This document shows positions 21,991 to 32,855 of a stretch of 64,000 nt of DNA, one piece after another (position 1 is the first letter of the stretch; every line of letters begins with the position of its first letter). A program made the translations under genes and the position numbers. The DNA lies in contig VXAZ01009377.1 in NCBI GenBank assembly GCA_013399875.1, forward strand, positions 81,859 to 145,858, read 5' to 3'. This DNA comes from Gymnorhina tibicen (taxonomy: Eukaryota; Chordata; Aves; Passeriformes; Artamidae). The notes under the pieces are model-generated. The model made no database searches. It was not told where the DNA came from and saw only the letters and a list, made by a program, of their open reading frames with translations.

Positions 21991-22113
21991 CTGTGCCCCT
22001 GGGAATCCTGGTGCCCCAAGCCCCGTCCCAGGGCAGCTCTCCCGGGCCCCGCTGCTCCCTGATCCCCTCTTCCTCCTCCACCCCAGCCCCAAACGCGCCC
22101 AGGGAACCAGGGC
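21850..22113 (-). repeat. Inverted duplication B (partner 14854-15065, opposite strand)
   Basis: The reverse complement of this block reads into the 14.9-kb block, including the non-CR1 words GGAGGAGGAAGAGGGGATCA and GGGGCACCAGGATTCCCAGG. The two copies are 6.8 kb apart and nearly identical, so the event is recent or artefactual. Confidence 0.85.
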
Positions 22114-22215
22114 CTCGCTCCAGCTGGGTTTGGAAAGGAGAAGCGCCCAAGCTCGGAATTCCTGCCCAAAGCTGAGCTCTGAGAGCTTCTTGTCAGTGCC
22201 CAACCTCGTTAAAAC

Positions 22216-22353
22216 CAATTACCCGTAAGCAGATTAAAAATCCGCGCAAACCACCCTCCTACCTCATCCCAGAAGTCGGAATGAGACATCCAGGAGCATC
22301 CAAGCCACCAACTCCCAGCGAAAGTCTGGAAGTTGGAGTAAAAACTCAGCTTG
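22216..22353. repeat. Diverged direct duplication D, copy 2 (partner 19852-19990)
   Basis: Same order of shared words as the partner. Many differences are transitions at CG/TG sites, as expected for an old copy. Confidence 0.8.
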
Positions 22354-22357
22354 CCTA

Positions 22358-24192
22358 AAAGGACTTGCGGGTGGTTTTAACTCCCCAGAATTTGGGCGCT
22401 GGCGCTGCTCAGCCACCGTTTAACGCCCCTTGGTCCTGGAAGGAGGAGCTGGATGGGAAGGGGAGGCATCCATTAGCTCAGCTGGCATCGGGAGCAGGAG
22501 AGGCAGAGGCTGGAGAGAGCGGGGAGAGCAGCGGTTCTGGCAGAATGTCACCAAAAATATATTTAAAAGAATTACACGGGGGCATCCGAAGCCCAAAAGT
22601 GCCGCTGGGTGGATCCTGCTGGCTTTTCCCTGGAAAAGAGGGCGGCGGGTCCGTGTCCCCTGTCCAGCAGGGTCATTCTGTTCCTGCAAAGCAAAAAAAA
22701 ATCGTGGGAAGTTCCCTCCGAGAATTCTTAAAGATTTCGCTTTCCCCCAGTGCTGGAGGAGCAGAAAATTGGCTTTTCCTGGTGAATCACAAGTGCTGAA
22801 AAGAACTGAAAATGTCGTTTTGTGTCTACTTAGAGGAGTTCTGTCGAATTCCGTGTGATGTGTATCGAGCAAGGGGGCTCTGAGGTGTTTTTCCCGGGAA
22901 GCGGGTTTCTTGGGAAGAGCGTTGTTTACTTCAAACTGGCCCGGGGGGGGGAAATTCTGTCTTAGTGCCGTTGTTTCAAAGTCCGCTAAAATCCAGCTTC
23001 ATTTAATTTATGTTCGGTCTGCTACGAAAATGGTGCGATTAATGCATTTAAAAATACGTTTGGAGGTTGGGCAGCTGTGAAATAAGGAATGTTTCTCGGG
23101 AAAAGAGTGGGAAAAGAGTGGGAAAAGTCCTTTAAGGGTCACCGTGAGCGCTGCCGTCCCTGGGGTGCAGAGGAGGAGCAGGGAGAGGGCGGATCTGGGG
23201 CTGCTTTTGTTGGAGAAGGTCTCGGACCCCAAACGTTGGGACATCCCGAGCTCTCCGGCAGGTGCTGGAGGTCGGGATCAGGGCGAGGATTGGGATGGGG
23301 CCGGGAATCCTCCCCCGGTGTCCGTGGGGCCGCGCGTCCTCCCTCATCCCAGCCCCACTGCTCGCCCTGGGAGCCTGGAGGGGTTTCCACAGCCCAACCT
23401 CCCGCTTCCCTCTGCTCGTTAAACACTTCCCAGCCTGGAAGGGATCGAATCCCTGGCGTGGGAGGCGCGGGGAGCAAGTGTAATTCCATCCTGGGTTTAT
23501 TCGTGTGGCTCCAACTGCTGATCCTGGTTTTTTATTTGCACTCGCTGAGCCGTTTGCGGCAAATGGGGGAATAAACCCTGAGCCCCTAAAATTAGGGCTG
23601 GCGGCAGCATCCCTGAACTTTTGGGGTGTTTTGTGTGCTGCTGCTCACAGGAAATCCAAAATCCCTTCCCAGGTGGAGCAGGAAAAGCTCCCGTGGATGC
23701 AAGCAGAGCGTAAATGAGGAATTGTGGATAAATCCCAGGGCATTTATTGATGCTCCAAAGAATCTGGAGGGCTTGGATTTCCTTGGTATCGATTTCTCTG
23801 TGCTTCTGGTGCAGCCAGTTCCAGGCATGGGAAAGCTCCTGAGTCACAGCTAAAAATCCATGGAAGTGCTTGAAGTCGGGAAGTACTAATGATGGGAAGC
23901 CCTGAGTTCCCATTTCCTGGTGGGATTGGGTTGTGTTGGGAAGGTTTTGGCTGGGCTGGGTGGGGACAGTGCTGGGTTTGCTCCGGCTCTGGGCTGCCCC
24001 ATCCTGCTGGGATACCTGGAGTGCCTGTGGCCTTGGAATGGGCTGTCCCGGTGGGATAGAGCCCTGGGAACGGGCTGAGGCCTTGGGGGCACCTGGGAAT
24101 GTTTGGTGGCCTTTGTGATGTGATTCCGGTGGGAATTCTGGGAAATGTCCTTGCTGCTGCCTTAGGGGAATAATCTGGGCATCGTTCACTGG
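22358..24192. other. Unique sequence, no gene recognised
   Basis: 22540-22600 and 22975-23060 are short repeat-free AT-richer stretches. 23100-23480 is GC-rich. No domain or exon recognised. Confidence 0.4.
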
Positions 24193-24368
24193 CACAGGGT
24201 GCCCAGAGCAGCTGTGGCTGCCCCTGGATCCCTGGCAGTGCCCAAGGCCAGGCTGGACACTGGGGCTGGGAGCAGCCTGGGACAGGGGGAGGTGCCCCTG
24301 CCCATGGCAGGGGTGGGAATGGGTGGGATTTAAGGTTCCTCCCAACCCAAACCGTTCCATGATTTTCT
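24193..24368 (+). repeat. CR1 LINE, 5'-truncated
   Basis: It starts in GTGCCCAGAGCAGCTGTGGC, contains CTGGCAGTGCCCAAGGCCAG and ends with CCAACCCAAACCGTTCCATG. About 175 bp. Confidence 0.9.
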
Positions 24369-24426
24369 GAGAGCATTTATGGCAAATGATGATCCCAGAT
24401 CTTGGTAACCTTGGGTTCTCCTGGGC

Positions 24427-24673
24427 CTGCTCTCTGTCCTGCTCTCCATCCCGCTCTCCATCCCGCTCTCCATCCTGCTCTCCATCCCACTCTCCCTGCT
24501 CTCCATCCCACTCTCCCCGCTCTCCATCCCGCTCTCCATCCCTCTTTCCCTGCTCTCCATCCCGCTTTCCTCACTCTCCATCCCTCTTTCCCTGCTCTCC
24601 ATCCTGCTCTCCCTGTTCTCCATCCCTCTTTCCCTGCTCTCCATCCCTCTTTCCCTGCTCTCCATCCCGCTTT
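24427..24673 (+). repeat. 12-bp CTCCATCCC minisatellite
   Basis: The unit is GCTCTCCATCCC with 6- to 8-bp shortened and T-rich variants (CTCTTTCCCT). The plus strand is almost pure pyrimidine apart from one A and one G per unit. The 12-bp period keeps frames open and yields Ser/Pro-type spurious peptides. Confidence 0.93.
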
Positions 24674-25749
24674 CCTTAATCACTCCCTCAGAGCCGTAAT
24701 TTGGATTTTTTTCCATGTGCTCTCAGTGTTCCCCCCTCACAATCCTCTCAGAATGTTTGGATAACCTGATCGGCCTTTCCATGGACTGAGAGGTCGCTGC
24801 TGGAAATTCCCGCTCCTTCCTGAGGAGCCGAGGGAGGAGCCAGGAGCTGCTTTTCCTCCCTGGCATTTTAAAATTGGCAGCTTTGGGGCTGCTGAGGAGA
24901 TTTTCTCACCTTCCCCGGAACGGAAGGACATTCCTGGGACCGGGAAACTGGGAATTCTCATTTCCCATGGCGAGGGAACACTTCTTCTCCTCAGTCCTTC
25001 CTCAGGGCTCCCCAGATTTCTGCAGGAATCCCATTTTATCCACACACACGGAGCAACCGCCAGGTCTCACTTGCAGCACGTTCTGCTCCCATTTTCCTTC
25101 CAGCTTTTCCTTTGGACTGGGAATGAGGATAATCAGGCTGAGCAATTCCCTTGAATTCCTCCCCAGCTCTGCTCCTGCCCAGTCCCAGCCCTTCCAGAAG
25201 GGACAGCAAATGCAGAATATTTTGATTTATTCCTTTGAATTCCGCACAGGAACTCGCTTGAAAGGAGCTGCTCCACCTGTTGGGGGTCTTGTGGCTACTG
25301 GAGGCAGCTTGGCCACTGGGATGGGAAATGATGGATCCTGCAGAAAACGGGAGATTTGGCTGGGAAAAGGAAAATTACCATAAATATGCATCAAGCACGT
25401 GAAAAAAAAAAAATAGCAATTACTTTGGCCTTAAAAGCTCGGAGCAGTTCAGCAGAGCAGATGGGCTGCATAAATCTGGCAAAAATGAGGGCAGGAGGGA
25501 TTTGTGTGTGGAATGCAGCAGGGGATCAGAGCAGGGTAGGAGTGATAAAGAATTTGCTGGAGCTTGGAATTTGTCCATTTTCCTGCGTTTTCAGAGGAAA
25601 AGCGGTGCCTGGGATCCCGGGACAAGGCTCCTCGGCAGTGCCTGGGACTCACTGCCAATTCCCATCAGGAAACAGCTGATTCCCAGCACCTGGAACATCT
25701 CCAGCTTGGGAAGCTTCCTGCTCTTTGCTGCTCCCAGCCTCTCCCGGTC
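24674..25749. other. Unique sequence, no gene recognised
   Basis: An A run of 12-13 lies near 25400. No repeat or coding identity assigned. Confidence 0.4.
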
Positions 25750-26045
25750 ACGGAGAATCCCAGACTGGTTTGGGTTGGAAGGGATCCTAAATCCCATCTA
25801 ATCCCAGCCCCGCCATGGGCAGGGACAGCTCCCACTGTCCCAGGCTGCTCCCAGCCCCAGGGTCCAGCCTGGCCTTGGGCACTGCCAGGGATCCAGGGGC
25901 AGCCACAGCTGCTCTGGCAATTCCAGCCCAGGGCCTCCCCACCCTCCCAGCCAGGAATTCCCAATTCCCAAGATCCCACCCATCCCTGCCCTCTGGCACT
26001 GGGAAGCCATTCCCTGGGTCCTGTCCCTCCATCCTTTGTCTCCCT
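25750..26045 (-). repeat. CR1 LINE, 5'-truncated
   Basis: The reversed tail AATCCCAGACTGGTTTGGGT is followed by the full common body up to GGTCCTGTCCCTCCATCC. With the plus-strand copy at 26715-27045 it forms an inverted pair. Confidence 0.9.
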
Positions 26046-26439
26046 CAGAGGTTTTATAGACAGAGTCTGGTCCAAACTCGGATCGTGGCACTAACCAGCA
26101 CGGAGAGGAGGATTTTGTGTCCTATTGATCTCGGAATTACCTGAGCGGTGCCAAAAATCAATCCGAAACCTCTCCTGGGCAGCTCCGAGCAGGATCCTTT
26201 TCATTAAACCTCTCCGTGATTAATGGGTTTGTCATTAGTGTTAATGTGGAGTTAAAGTCCGTCCCTCATCCTTCCCAGGGGCGTCGGTTGTCCCTCCTCC
26301 GAGCTGCTCCTTTCCATGGACCCTTCCCAAGCAGTGCTGGACTTCCCTCTCCAAAACACAGAAGGAATAACCCGGGATCACCTTCCTGACTTTCTCTTCC
26401 CTGGGGAGGCCCTGGCTCAGAATTCCCAGAGAAGCTGTG
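26046..26439. other. Repeat-free segment, candidate conserved noncoding
   Basis: 26090-26240 carries ATTA-type sites (GTGATTAATGGGTTTGTCAT, TAGTGTTAATGTGGAG). Regulatory potential is inferred from composition. Confidence 0.3.
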
Positions 26440-26586
26440 GTGATAAAAAGTTTAATATTCCTCAAAGTCCTTCGAGAGGAAAAGGTTTCACTGCCACCTC
26501 CAGCTGAGCCTGGATAGCCTTAAAATAACTTCTTAAAAGGGTAAAGTTGTTATTTTTGGGAGGGAGGAAGGGGTTTGGGAGGATTT
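26440..26586 (-). repeat. Inverted duplication C, second copy (partner 15544-15689)
   Basis: It runs from GTGATAAAAAGTTTAATATT to GGGGTTTGGGAGGATT. No N adjoins this copy, so it is more likely the genuine location of the segment. Confidence 0.85.
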
Positions 26587-26714
26587 ACCCACAACACACC
26601 CGGTACAAAATAAAACCGGGAGTGCCCAGGTCCATGGAGCCCCCGGGGAAACATTTCCAGGTGGGTTTGGAGCTGCTGCCCGGGGTGTCCCATTCCCGGG
26701 GCTGCAGGAACATC

Positions 26715-27045
26715 CCCACCCTGCCTGGGGCTGGAGAGGGCTCCAGGAGAGCTGGAGAGGGACTGGGGACAAGGCCTGGAGGGACAGGACCCAGGGAATG
26801 GCTTCCCACTGCCAGAGGGCAGGGATGGATGGGATCTTGGGAATTGGGAATTCCTGTCTGGGAGGGTGGGGAGGGGCTGGGCTGGAATTCCCAGAGCAGC
26901 CGTGGCTGCCCCTGGATCCCTGGCAGTGCCCAAGGCCAGGCTGGACCCTGGGGCTGGGAGCAGCCTGGGACAGTGGGAGCTGTCCCTGCCATGGCAGGGA
27001 TGGGATGGGATTTAAGGTCCCTCCCACCCAAACCATCTTGGGATT
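26715..27045 (+). repeat. CR1 LINE, 5'-truncated
   Basis: Sense landmarks run from GGGCTCCAGGAGAGCTGGAG to CACCCAAACCATCTTGGGAT. About 330 bp. Confidence 0.9.
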
Positions 27046-28294
27046 CTGGGATTTTTGGATCCCCTCATCCCTGCGGAGGAGGGAAGGCAGGCAGGGACCC
27101 CAAATCATCCCAGATGGTGTTTGGCATCAATGTGTGGGATCAGCTCAGAGCTGAGCTCTGGGAACGGTGATTTTGGGATTTCCCGGCTTTCAGCCCTGCC
27201 TTTAACCCGCTCTGCGTTCCCTGACTCGTCCGTGCTGCAAGAATTCCGTCTTCTTTGGATTCTGGCCATCACCTGTGAATGTTCCACCTCATCCATGAAC
27301 CTCTGGGATCCCTCAGAAATCCCTCCTGATCTGCTTAATCCCAGTTTTAGATCCGCCTGCTAAGGCCAGCGCCCAAACTCCGTTTCTGTGTTTGCAAAAG
27401 CCAATTTCGTAATTGAAATGCATGTCTTTAGGATTAAAATGCTCTCTGCCCTGCAATCCATTTCTCTTGGATTTTTCCTAAAGCAATGGAATCTTCGTAA
27501 CTTCTCATCCCGAGGCTCTTTCATCGTCCTGCACCTCGTCTGGCGCGTTCCCTGTTCCGAAGGGTCGGCTTAGGAAGTGAGAACAATCCGTATTTTATTT
27601 TAATTTGGGTTTTATTGTTCGTTCCCTGGTCCTCCCTGAGACGTCCGAGTTGTCCCTCTGTCTGCTGCAGGTTTCGGCAAATCTCTCCAAAGCCCCTGCT
27701 CTGTTTTCCTGGAGAAAAAACCGGATTTAATTCCTGCTCTTGTGTACGGAAGGTGCAGATTTTATTTCTCTGGCCGCGACGGGTTCTGAATTTCATCCAC
27801 CCTTTTATTGCCCTTCAAAGCTTCCCTCAAAGCCGCAGGAATTGGATTATTTGGAATAAATCCCACTTCCAAATCCTCTCTGCTGATCCCTGGTATCGTT
27901 TCCAGCCCCTCGCCCGAGGGTTAGGACATGCCAATATTCCAGGCTGGAAATCCCGAGGGAATTACGGGCTCTGTTTCCTGGCACGAATAATTTGGGTGTC
28001 TGGGGGTTTCTTTTGTCTCTCTGCGGTCACAGATCCACTCGCTGTGCAGAGATCCCGGAATAAACAAAAGGAAAAACCCCGAACAGCAACAAAAACCCAC
28101 CAGAAACGTGGGAAAAGTGGAGAGGCTGTGGGAAACGAGGGATGAAGATCAAGGAACAGGGTTGGATCGGGGAAAACAGAAGCTGCTTCTCGCTGGAGAG
28201 GTGCGGCTGCCTGGAATAGCTGGGAACGACTCGGGAATTTGGGAGAGGTGAAGGAGAAGGGTGGAATTCTCCCAGTTTTTGTTCAGGCCCGCGA
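27046..28294. other. Unique sequence, no gene recognised
   Basis: Mixed composition. Repeat-free AT-richer parts occur at 27380-27500 and 27560-27640. No exon identified. Confidence 0.4.
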
Positions 28295-28437
28295 GGGTGG
28301 AGCTCCGTGGTTTATTCCTGCTCTGAGGACGGTTCCAGGATTTATTTTNAGTGGAGCTCCGTGGTTTATTCCCACTCTCTGGGGAGTGGTTTATTCCAAC
28401 CGTCTGGAGGACGGTTCCAGGATTTATTTTGCCGGAT
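28295..28437 (+). repeat. Short tandem duplication around a single N
   Basis: GTGGAGCTCCGTGGTTTATT occurs on both sides of the N at 28349, and GAGGACGGTTCCAGGATTTA occurs twice. Two to three partial units; the junction may be artificial. Confidence 0.8.
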
Positions 28438-29187
28438 CAAAGCAGCTGCCAGCAGAGGAAAACAAAAGCAGGGAATGGGAAAGGCCCAGCCGGGCTGCGG
28501 GGAGCGCGCGGGTTCCTCCATCCCTGCCCCATTCCCGCTCCATCCCACCTATCCCGGGCTTTTATGGGAGCGCTTTGGTTCCTCTCCTCGGCATCGGCGC
28601 TGCCACGGGGCTCTCCCAAACCGCTCCCGGTGGGTCCGGATTTTATTCCGTTCGTTGTGGCGTTTCCAGGAAAAGGCAGGAGGAAAAGGTCGGGCGCCTT
28701 CCCCGAGCCCCCCACGGCTCCGAGCTCCGCGGGTTGTGGGGAAATAATTCTCCCTGAGGGAGGGGGAAGGGCTGGAGGGGCGTCCTCAAACCTCCTCCCT
28801 GCCGTTGTCCAGTCCGGGAATGGCTTTTGGAGCATCCCGGTGGGATAATGCCGGCTCCGTGTGAGCTCCTGAGTGAAACCCCGGCTCTTTATGGGCTCCG
28901 GCGCTTGGAGACTGCTCCAGTTCTGCATCGGAATTATTTTTCTCCTGCCTGGCGCCGTTTTATTTTTCATTTTGGACAGATTTGATCCGATGTCTGTGGT
29001 GCACCAGCGAAGGGATCTGCGTTTGAAGGGCGCTTCTCGCCTCGAGAGCGCCGAAAATTCTCTGTTCCGGGGCCTTCGGAGCAAAGCCTTTGTGGTGTTT
29101 TTGATCTGTGCCTGATGAACCATCCCAAAGTGCATTTTCTTTTTGGCTAAAGATCGTCTGAGCTCAAGTGCAACGCCTAAAGTATTA
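28438..29187. other. GC-rich unique sequence, no gene recognised
   Basis: 28500-28760 is CpG-rich. A small plus-strand frame at 28873-29115 contains one hydrophobic stretch but has no family resemblance. Confidence 0.35.
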
Positions 29188-29189
29188 GA

Positions 29190-29242
<53 letters not shown>
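29188..29242 (+). repeat. AAT trinucleotide microsatellite
   Basis: About 17 uninterrupted AAT units. It is likely polymorphic. Confidence 0.97.
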
Positions 29243-29329
29243 GGTATTTACTGTTGGTTTCTTTATCGCCGCTGCTTTGTGGGGCCTGCTTAAACCCGGG
29301 AGTTTTTTATTCGCCGTGAAATCGTTTGT

Positions 29330-29585
29330 AACCCGTTGAGCTCGAAACCTCCCAGCTTCGGCCGCTGCCGGAGCGGGGGATTCGTCTGGACGCTGGAAAA
29401 TCCTTCCCCACCTTTTGCCCGGGGTCTGTTTTCCTTCGTGTCCCTCCTCCGCTGCCCCGGGAGGCGCGGCGGGCGCGAGCTGGGGAGGCAGAGGGGCTGG
29501 GGGCGTCCTTCGGTGGGACTGAAAAACGCCCCGCTGGGACACTGCCCGAGCCGAGCCCCGCGCCGCGCCGGGAACTTGGGGTCTT
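29330..29585. promoter_or_regulatory. Possible small CpG island
   Basis: Dense CG dinucleotides and GC boxes-like words (GGGAGGCGCGGCGGGCGCGA, GAGCCCCGCGCCGCGCCGGG). The block could mark an unannotated promoter or simply GC-rich intergenic DNA. I see no TATA box, first exon or splice donor to decide this. Confidence 0.3.
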
Positions 29586-29859
29586 GGAGGTTTTTCCCAT
29601 TAAAAAGTGGCTCCTTGGCTCCCTATCCCAGCAGTTTCCTGGTATTTCCTGATCTCGGTGTGAAGCGGGGCTGCTTTCCCAGCATCTCCCAGCAATAACG
29701 AGATTTCCTGAACTCCTCGCGCTCCTAAAAATCTCATTTCTGTTCCCGCATTATAAAACCCCTTAGAACCCCGTATTTTTAGCTCCTCCGAAGGTATTTA
29801 CCCACTTAACCAAATACATCCATTTTTTTTTATTTTTTTTTTTTCCCCTCCCCACCGCC
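29586..29859. other. Unique sequence with poly(T) run
   Basis: T runs of 8-11 lie at about 29824-29845. No gene recognised. Confidence 0.4.
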
Positions 29860-30085
29860 GCGCCGCAAATCCTTTATTTAACAGCAGCCATTGCGGAGAT
29901 ACTGGCTTGAATAAATATCTCATTTCCTCTCCGTGCCTGACAATAACGGGCTCCTACGGGGAGTTTTATTATCCCATCCAGGAGCTATCAGCAAATAAAA
30001 ACTGCACTAAACCTGACAGGAGAATTACGTTCGTTGTGTTTGGGCACGGAGCGTCCGCGGCCCCCACAGAAATGAATCTCTGCAA
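29860..30085. other. Candidate conserved noncoding island
   Basis: A repeat-free block with CTTTATTTAACAGCAGCCAT, GGCTTGAATAAATATCTCAT and ATCAGCAAATAAAAACTGCA. It is AT-rich between GC-rich flanks. Confidence 0.3.
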
Positions 30086-30404
30086 GTGCCCCTCTAAGGT
30101 TTTTATTCCGTTCCGGCACGAGGAATCCTCCTGGAATTACGGCGAGCTAAGTGGGGACTGGGCGGGGGGGGTTTTTTTCCAAAGCGGGCAAGGATTTGGG
30201 GACCCTGGCAGCGCTGGAGCTGCCCTGTTCGGATGGAGTGGAATTGTTTAAACGACGTGAAATTATTTGGATTTTAACGTGAGGAATAGGAGGGGGTTTT
30301 AGCCCTGTTTGCTCGGGGCTGTTTAAGGGGCAGAGTCAAATTTGCTGAAAACGCTGGAAATTGAGGGGGAAAATCCGCTGAGGGCAACGTGGGAGTGGTG
30401 GAAC

Positions 30405-30545
30405 TGCGGGATCGTGGAATACCCCGGGTGGGAAAGGATCCCAAGGATCGTCCCAGCATCCCAACACCCCCACCCCGGGCATCCCTGGCAGCGCTGTCCC
30501 AACGCTCCTGGAGCTCCGGCAGCCCCGGGGCCATCTCCAAACCCA
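30405..30545 (-). repeat. CR1 LINE, older subfamily fragment
   Basis: GGGATCGTGGAATACCCCGG, AAGGATCCCAAGGATCGTCC and the CCCACCCCGGGCATCCCTGG block match the subtype also seen at 58465-58665. Confidence 0.75.
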
Positions 30546-30947
30546 TCCGAAGCCAACCAAAATCCGCTCGAGGCCCGGAACGAGGCACCAGCCAGCCCTT
30601 AAAGGGTTAATGCCTGCAGCCCTCCCAAAGCTGTTGGCTCCAGGTGGGTTTTGTTTTCCCTGCCTGGCTCCGGAGTGTAGGAAATTCCTCGGGAACAAGG
30701 CCAGCGGCTTCCAGCAGGAGCCTCCCTCCTTAATCCTCGGCATTCCCGGGAAAACCAGGGCAGTTGTGCCAAAATCGGCCCCGCTCCCGTGCCACGGGGG
30801 GAATTTGGATAAATGTAAAATGTGGCTGTGTCCTGAAGGGCACACCCAACATTCCCAGCGGGAAAATGGGGTTTCCTGAGGAGATGTGGTTGGGCTGAAA
30901 GGCTGTGCAAGGGCTGGGAGGGTTCTCCAGGGGTGGGGGTGGGGGTG
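30546..30947. other. Unique sequence, no gene recognised
   Basis: No feature recognised. Confidence 0.4.
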
Positions 30948-30948
30948 N

Positions 30949-31195
30949 TTTGGGTTGGGTTTGGGTTCGGGTTTGGCTTGGGTTGGGGTTAGGATTGGGG
31001 CTGGGTTTGGGTTAGGGTTGGGGTTAGGGTTAGGGTTTGAGTTAGGGTTAGGGTTGGGGTTGGGTTAGGGTTGGGGTTAGGATTGGTTTTGGGGTTGGGG
31101 TTAGGGGTTAGGTTTAGGGTTAGGGTTGAGTTGGGTTAGGTTTAAATTAGGATTAGGCCTAGGGTTAGGATTGGGTTGGGGTTAGATTGAGGTTC
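30949..31195 (+). repeat. Degenerate interstitial telomere-like tract (TTAGGG-related)
   Basis: Runs of TTAGGG are mixed with TTGGGG, TTGGG, TTAGGA and TTTGGG variants over about 250 bp, G-rich strand on plus. Perfect TTAGGGTTAGGG doublets occur near 31025-31060. The tract begins directly after the single N at 30948, so its true length may be greater. Confidence 0.9.
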
Positions 31196-31656
31196 TGTCT
31201 TTTGCTGTGGTCCCTAAAATCCCTCAGAACAAGGGGCTTTTTCCCTCCCTTCTCCTCTCTGATCCTGCTGGATGTAAAAGCAGCCCATGGAGTTCCCACG
31301 TTGGAGTTTTAGCTGGAAAAGGGGAGAAGTTTTCTCCTGCCGAAGGTGGAGATTCCAATTGCATCTGAGCATTCCCGGGATGCTCAGGGTGGACAAAGCC
31401 TTTCCGGGGATGGGAATGAGCCTTTTTTCCGCCAGGCTGGAGTGGGCTAGGCGTAATTTTGTGGAATAACTGGGATTGGAGTGCTCTCTCCCTTTCCCAT
31501 CTCTCCTGGACTGGCTGCAGTCCATCCCTCGAACTGCCTTTCCCTGGTCCGTGGGATTTATATCCTTGTCTCCCTCACGTTAAAAGATTTCGGTGATTTA
31601 TTATTCCCATGCCCAGGCTCAGCTGATGGGAAGGGGTTTTGTGCATGGACAGAGCT
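31196..31656. other. Unique sequence, no gene recognised
   Basis: No feature recognised between the telomere-like tract and the 44-bp array. Confidence 0.4.
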
Positions 31657-32052
31657 GATCCTTTAAATTCCAGCCGGATCCCACAGCTGGGATCTGTGCT
31701 GATCCTTTAAATTCCAACCAGATCCCACAGCTGGGATCTGTGCCGATCCTTTAAATTCCAGCCGGATCCCACAGCTGGGATCTGTGCCGATCCTTTAAAT
31801 TCCAACCAGATCCCACAGTTGGGATCTGTGCCGATCCTTTAAATTCCAACCAGATCCCACAGTTGGGATCTGTGCCGATCCTTTAAATTCCAACCAGATC
31901 CCACAGTTGGGATCTGTGCCGATCCTTTAAATTCCAACCAGATCCCACAGTTGGGATCTGTGCCGATCCTTTAAATTCCAACCAGATCCCACAGTTGGGA
32001 TCTGTGCCGATCCTTTAAATTCCAGCCGGATCCCACAGTTGGGATCGGTGTT
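31657..32052 (+). repeat. 44-bp minisatellite, 9 copies, each with a small inverted repeat
   Basis: GATCCTTTAAATTCCA recurs at 31657 and then every 44 bp to 32009. Each unit contains GATCCCACAG[TC]TGGGATC, a 7-bp stem with a 4-base loop. Variants (CAGCCGG versus CAACCAG, CAGCTGGG versus CAGTTGGG) are grouped, so the outer copies resemble each other. Confidence 0.97.
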
Positions 32053-32487
32053 GTCCAAGTGACGTGGATCCAGCATGGAAAGAAAGGCAAGCGTGCAAAG
32101 GGCTCATTGCTTCCCCTGGAACTGCTCCAGGAGGGGTTTCCCGGATTCCTCCGAGCGGCTGCAGCTCTCCCGGGGTGGTTCCCGAGGGGATTTACTGACA
32201 TTTGTTGGGAGCAGCTGGATTTGCCCATCGGAGCGGTAGGAGCCACCCAGCTGGGCATGGATCCGTTGGAGGTCGGGTGGTCGGGAAAAGCATGGATTTA
32301 AGAAACGATCTCTGAGCTGGTGAGGTCCGTCCTGCGCACGGGGTCTGAGCAGGGGAGGGACAACCGGGCAGCGAGGAAATGATCTGGGGAGGGAGGCAAA
32401 GTGACCAGATTCCCTCCGTGTGGGAGTCCGGAGCGCAGGGAATATTTCCCTGCCTGCTTTAAGGAGTTTCACCCCCCCGGACCCCGC
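32053..32487. other. Unique sequence up to an assembly gap
   Basis: No gene recognised; the last bases before the gap are C-rich (CACCCCCCCGGACCCCGC). Confidence 0.4.
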
Positions 32488-32855
32488 NNNNNNNNNNNNN
32501 NNNNNNNNNNNNNNNNNNNNNNNNNNNNNNNNNNNNNNNNNNNNNNNNNNNNNNNNNNNNNNNNNNNNNNNNNNNNNNNNNNNNNNNNNNNNNNNNNNNN
32601 NNNNNNNNNNNNNNNNNNNNNNNNNNNNNNNNNNNNNNNNNNNNNNNNNNNNNNNNNNNNNNNNNNNNNNNNNNNNNNNNNNNNNNNNNNNNNNNNNNNN
32701 NNNNNNNNNNNNNNNNNNNNNNNNNNNNNNNNNNNNNNNNNNNNNNNNNNNNNNNNNNNNNNNNNNNNNNNNNNNNNNNNNNNNNNNNNNNNNNNNNNNN
32801 NNNNNNNNNNNNNNNNNNNNNNNNNNNNNNNNNNNNNNNNNNNNNNNNNNNNNNN
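32488..32855. other. Assembly gap, 368 N
   Basis: No sequence. Open frames spanning it have no meaning. Confidence 1.

Noticed and set aside
28873..29115. 80-codon frame with a hydrophobic, membrane-like stretch
   Set aside because: Short, no family resemblance and no splice or promoter context; one hydrophobic run is expected by chance.
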